From NCBI GenBank assembly GCA_029265085.1, contig JAJUJY010000161.1, positions 1 to 9,243 of the forward strand: a DNA stretch of 9,243 bases. Reading direction: 5' to 3'. Position numbers and translations under genes: made by a program. The notes beneath the pieces were generated by a model. The model saw only the letters and a program-made list of their open reading frames with translations, did no database searches and was not told the DNA's origin. The stretch comes from Chloroflexota bacterium (GTDB lineage Bacteria; Chloroflexota; Anaerolineae; Anaerolineales; Anaerolineaceae). Shown here one piece after another: positions 6,788 through 9,243 of the stretch (the stretch's first letter is position 1; each line of letters opens with the position of its first letter).

Positions 6788-8925
6788 TAACATTCCCCTT
6801 CCGTGACCCCAATCTTCCGTTAGCAGAGCGCATTAGGGATTTGATTGCGCGCCTGACTCTCACTGAAAAAGTGGCAATGATGAGCCACTGCGCTCAGGGT
6901 GTGCCGCGCCTCAACATCCCCGATTACAGCTTTTGGAACGAAGCCTTGCACGGCGTAGCCCGCAATGGGCGGGCTACTGTTTTCCCGCAGGCTATCGCCA
7001 TGGCCGCTACCTGGGACAAAGACCTGGTTTATCAGATTGCCGATGCGATCAGCAATGAGGCCCGTGCCAAATATCATGCAGCGCTTAATCGCAACGGCCA
7101 CACCGACCAATACCAAGGATTAACCTTCTGGTCACCCAATATCAATATATTTCGCGATCCGCGTTGGGGCCGAGGGCAGGAAACCTGGGGCGAAGACCCC
7201 TTCCTGACCGGCGAAATGGCCTCAGAATTTGTCAAAGGCCTACAGGGCAACCATCCTAAATACTTGAAAGCCGCAGCTTGCGCAAAGCATTACGCCGTTC
7301 ACTCCGGGCCAGAAAAAGATCGCCACGCTTTCAATGCCATCGTCACCAAACGCGAACTTTACGATACCTACCTGCCCGCCTTCAAAAAACTAGTGGAAGA
7401 AGCCAGGGTTGAATCAGTGATGGGCGCTTACAATCGCACTCTGGATGAACCTTGTTGCGCCAGCCAATTGCTCCTCGAAGATATTCTGCGCGAGGAATGG
7501 GGATTTGAAGGCCACGTTGTCTCAGATTGCGGCGCGCTGACTGATTTTCATCTTAACCACAAAGTGACTCAGGACGTGGCAGAATCGGCGGCCCTAGCCC
7601 TTAAAAAAGGCTGCGACCTGGGCTGCGACCACGTTTTTAATGAAATTCCCGCAGCCATTGAGCGCGGCCTGATTAGCGAAGAAGACGTAGACAGATCCCT
7701 GGCGCGCACCCTCGCCACACGCTTCAAACTGGGCATGTTTGACCCGGATGAGAAAGTGCCGTTTGCCGCCATCCCGATAGAAGTGGTTGCCTGTGATGCG
7801 CACCGTAAACTGGCCTATCGCGCTGCTGCCGAGTCGGTTGTTTTGCTTAAAAACAAAAACAACATTCTGCCGATTAAGCCTTCGGCTCGAAATATTTTCG
7901 TCACCGGGCCGACCGCTGCCAGCATGGAAGTTTTGCTCGGCAATTACTACGGCTTTAACGATCAGATGATTACCCTTTTGGAAGGCATTACCGGACGCCT
8001 GCCCGAGGGTATGGGCATGGAATATCACCCCGGCGCGCTCCTTAAGCATCCACGTGAAGTTAATAAGATCTGGGCCGCAGGCTTGGCCCAATCGGCGGAT
8101 GTGGCGATTGTCTGCGCAGGTTCGTCTCCTTTCCTGGAAGGCGAGGAAGGCGATTCCCTGCTCACACCGCTCAATGGCGACCGAGAAAGTATTTCATTGC
8201 CTGCCAGCCAGGTGGAATACATCAAAGAACTGGCAATTAGCGGCGCGAGGATCGTTCTGGTGCTGACCGGCGGCAGCCCGATTGCGCTGGGCGAAGTTGA
8301 AGACATGGTAGATGCCATCCTTTTTGTCTGGTATCCCGGCATGGAAGGCGGCCGGGCTGTGGCTGACGTGCTTTTCGGTGATGTTTCACCGGCTGGCAAA
8401 TTACCTATCACCTTCCCTAAGTCGCTCGATCAACTCCCTGCCTTCGACGATTACAGCATGACCCACCGAACGTATCGGTACAGCACTGCCGAACCGCTCT
8501 TTCCCTTCGGTTTTGGTCTGAGCTACAGCAAGTTTGAATATTCAAATTTGCAGCTCGATCAGACAACGCTGTTCATTGGGGATTCCCTACGCTTAAACGT
8601 GACCCTGACCAACAAAGGCGACCACACCGCCTCGGAAGTTGCCCAGTTTTACTTGAGCGACCTCCAGGCTTCCACATTGGTTCCCCGGTGTCACCTGATC
8701 GGTTTCGAACGCATAGTACTCAACCCCGGTGAGTCCCGCACCCTTGAATTGACCGTTACCCCCAAGATGATGTCGTTCTATAACGACGAAGGCCTATTGA
8801 CCATCGAACCCGGTCAGTTTCGTCTCGAAATCGGCGGCTGCTCTCCCGGCCAACGTGGACAGGAACTCGGCTCACCTAAACCTGTTACTGCAACCTTTGA
8901 AGTAAAGACCCAACTTATAGACTAA
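6784..8925 (+). CDS. Glycoside hydrolase family 3 beta-glucosidase/beta-xylosidase type enzyme
   Basis: This 713-residue retaining exo-beta-glycosidase has the three-domain GH3 architecture. A TIM-barrel domain (about 1-330) carries the WNEALHGVAR block (51-60), FPQAIAMAATWD (67-78), the KHY motif (168-170) and the nucleophile Asp248 in VVSDCGAL. An alpha/beta sandwich (about 345-560) starts with AAESVVLLKN (348-357) and holds the acidic cluster LEGEEGD (451-457), where the acid/base Glu should lie. A C-terminal fibronectin-III-like domain (about 585-706) follows PFGFGLSYSKFEY (574-586). The SDCGA nucleophile motif and HGVAR block resemble the bacterial/plant beta-xylosidase and beta-glucosidase branch, so xylose or glucose release are both possible. 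No signal peptide is present. It is the last gene of the operon; the ATG overlaps the preceding stop. The role is inferred as trimming non-reducing beta-linked residues from imported oligosaccharides together with GH30 and GH42. Confidence 0.95.
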   Translation: MITFPFRDPNLPLAERIRDLIARLTLTEKVAMMSHCAQGVPRLNIPDYSFWNEALHGVARNGRATVFPQAIAMAATWDKDLVYQIADAISNEARAKYHAALNRNGHTDQYQGLTFWSPNINIFRDPRWGRGQETWGEDPFLTGEMASEFVKGLQGNHPKYLKAAACAKHYAVHSGPEKDRHAFNAIVTKRELYDTYLPAFKKLVEEARVESVMGAYNRTLDEPCCASQLLLEDILREEWGFEGHVVSDCGALTDFHLNHKVTQDVAESAALALKKGCDLGCDHVFNEIPAAIERGLISEEDVDRSLARTLATRFKLGMFDPDEKVPFAAIPIEVVACDAHRKLAYRAAAESVVLLKNKNNILPIKPSARNIFVTGPTAASMEVLLGNYYGFNDQMITLLEGITGRLPEGMGMEYHPGALLKHPREVNKIWAAGLAQSADVAIVCAGSSPFLEGEEGDSLLTPLNGDRESISLPASQVEYIKELAISGARIVLVLTGGSPIALGEVEDMVDAILFVWYPGMEGGRAVADVLFGDVSPAGKLPITFPKSLDQLPAFDDYSMTHRTYRYSTAEPLFPFGFGLSYSKFEYSNLQLDQTTLFIGDSLRLNVTLTNKGDHTASEVAQFYLSDLQASTLVPRCHLIGFERIVLNPGESRTLELTVTPKMMSFYNDEGLLTIEPGQFRLEIGGCSPGQRGQELGSPKPVTATFEVKTQLID

Positions 8926-8978
8926 TCACTGATTACCTTCAAATTGGGTCGAAATATTTATACAGGTCACCGGTAACA
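8926..8978. other. Short non-coding stretch after the GH operon, no clear terminator
   Basis: I see no intact gene, no GC-rich hairpin followed by a T tract, and no convincing promoter here. An imperfect 12-bp inverted repeat centred on ACCGGT (8966-8977) is too weak to call a terminator. Confidence 0.4.
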
Positions 8979-9243
8979 CAGCTCAGGCTGGTTTCAACAC
9001 GCTAAAATCCTGTGGAAAAGTCCGCCCGCACTGCGGCGGCGAAGCCAAAACCCAATTCACCTTTAGCGGCCGTGGAAAAGTGTATTCCTACACCACGCTC
9101 TACGATGCCCCGGCCGGATACGACCAACAAGCCCCCTACACCGTCGCCCTGGTCCAGTTGGACGAAGGCCCCGTTGTCACCGCCCAGCTCACCGACCTGG
9201 CCGACCAGCCCGTGGAAATCGGCATGCCAGTCGAAATGGTCAC
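8979..9243 (+). pseudogene. Degenerate or truncated DUF35 zinc-ribbon/OB-fold protein gene, runs off the window
   Basis: From 9005 an open frame to the window edge encodes KSCGKV, RPHCGGEAKTQF, GRGKVYSYTTLYDAP, APYTVALVQLDEGP and VTAQLTDL followed by VEIGMPVEMV. That order is characteristic of DUF35 proteins, which join a rubredoxin-like zinc ribbon to an OB fold and assist thiolase or HMG-CoA-synthase type enzymes. The gene looks damaged. The frame has no ATG, GTG or TTG between the TGA at 8930 and the ribbon. The expected first Cys of the CxxC pair is missing just before KSC. The expected stretch between CGKV and the second ribbon half (usually an FPPR-containing loop with a Cys) is absent. 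In the alternative frame, 8979-9002 reads QLRLVSTR, which resembles the residues normally preceding the first Cys, and then hits TAA at 9003-9005, suggesting a frameshift at that Cys codon. Family call is good; the pseudogene status is inferred. It is unrelated in function to the sugar operon. Confidence 0.6.

Noticed and set aside
7594..8091. 165-residue minus-strand open frame
   Set aside because: It lies entirely within the GH3 gene, which has conserved catalytic motifs in the plus frame.
8966..8977. Imperfect palindrome around ACCGGT as an operator or terminator
   Set aside because: It is only a 12-bp inverted repeat with a mismatched pair, with no loop and no T tract; this is expected by chance.
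1..9243. CRISPR arrays, tRNA/rRNA genes, insertion sequences or tandem repeats
   Set aside because: I found no regularly spaced repeats, transposase motifs or RNA gene signatures; the window is nearly all glycan-operon coding sequence.

Overview
The window is almost fully coding and reads as one plus-strand carbohydrate-utilisation operon, cut at its 5' end. The host is bacterial, with moderate GC content and dense, often overlapping genes. The gene set (sugar ABC transporter plus many cytoplasmic glycosidases, then a zinc-ribbon/OB-fold DUF35 piece) would fit an anaerobic Chloroflexota such as Anaerolineae. That is a low-confidence inference from gene style, not a phylogenetic result.

Layout: 1-212 is the C-terminus of a MalF-type sugar ABC permease. 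215-1096 is the MalG-type partner permease. Five glycan-active enzymes follow with gaps of 3 nt or less, or 4-nt ATGA overlaps: a GH30 beta-glycosidase (1100-2389), a GH42 beta-galactosidase (2391-4376), a GH130 subfamily-1 mannosylglucose phosphorylase (4380-5552), a compact GH37 trehalase-family enzyme (5549-6787) and a GH3 beta-glycosidase (6784-8925). No promoter or terminator is visible inside this block. The solute-binding protein, the rest of the first permease and any regulator should lie upstream.

The last 318 bases hold no intact gene. About 9005-9243 encodes a recognisable DUF35 (zinc ribbon plus OB fold, acyl-CoA-associated) protein. It has no start codon, one zinc-ribbon Cys pair is disrupted and the centre of the ribbon seems to be deleted, so it looks like a decayed or truncated gene that is not part of the sugar operon.

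Working model: none of the five enzymes has a signal peptide, so oligosaccharides are imported by the ABC transporter and dismantled in the cytoplasm. GH42, GH30 and GH3 would remove beta-linked Gal, Glc or Xyl-type residues. The GH130_1 enzyme would phosphorolyse Man-beta-1,4-Glc to mannose 1-phosphate and glucose. The GH37-like enzyme would remove an alpha-linked residue of unknown identity. The most unusual element is this GH37-like enzyme: it keeps the catalytic acid and base but has lost the signature arginine next to the trehalose site, and it sits in a beta-mannoside/beta-glucoside operon. The enzyme combination as a whole does not match a pathway I can name.
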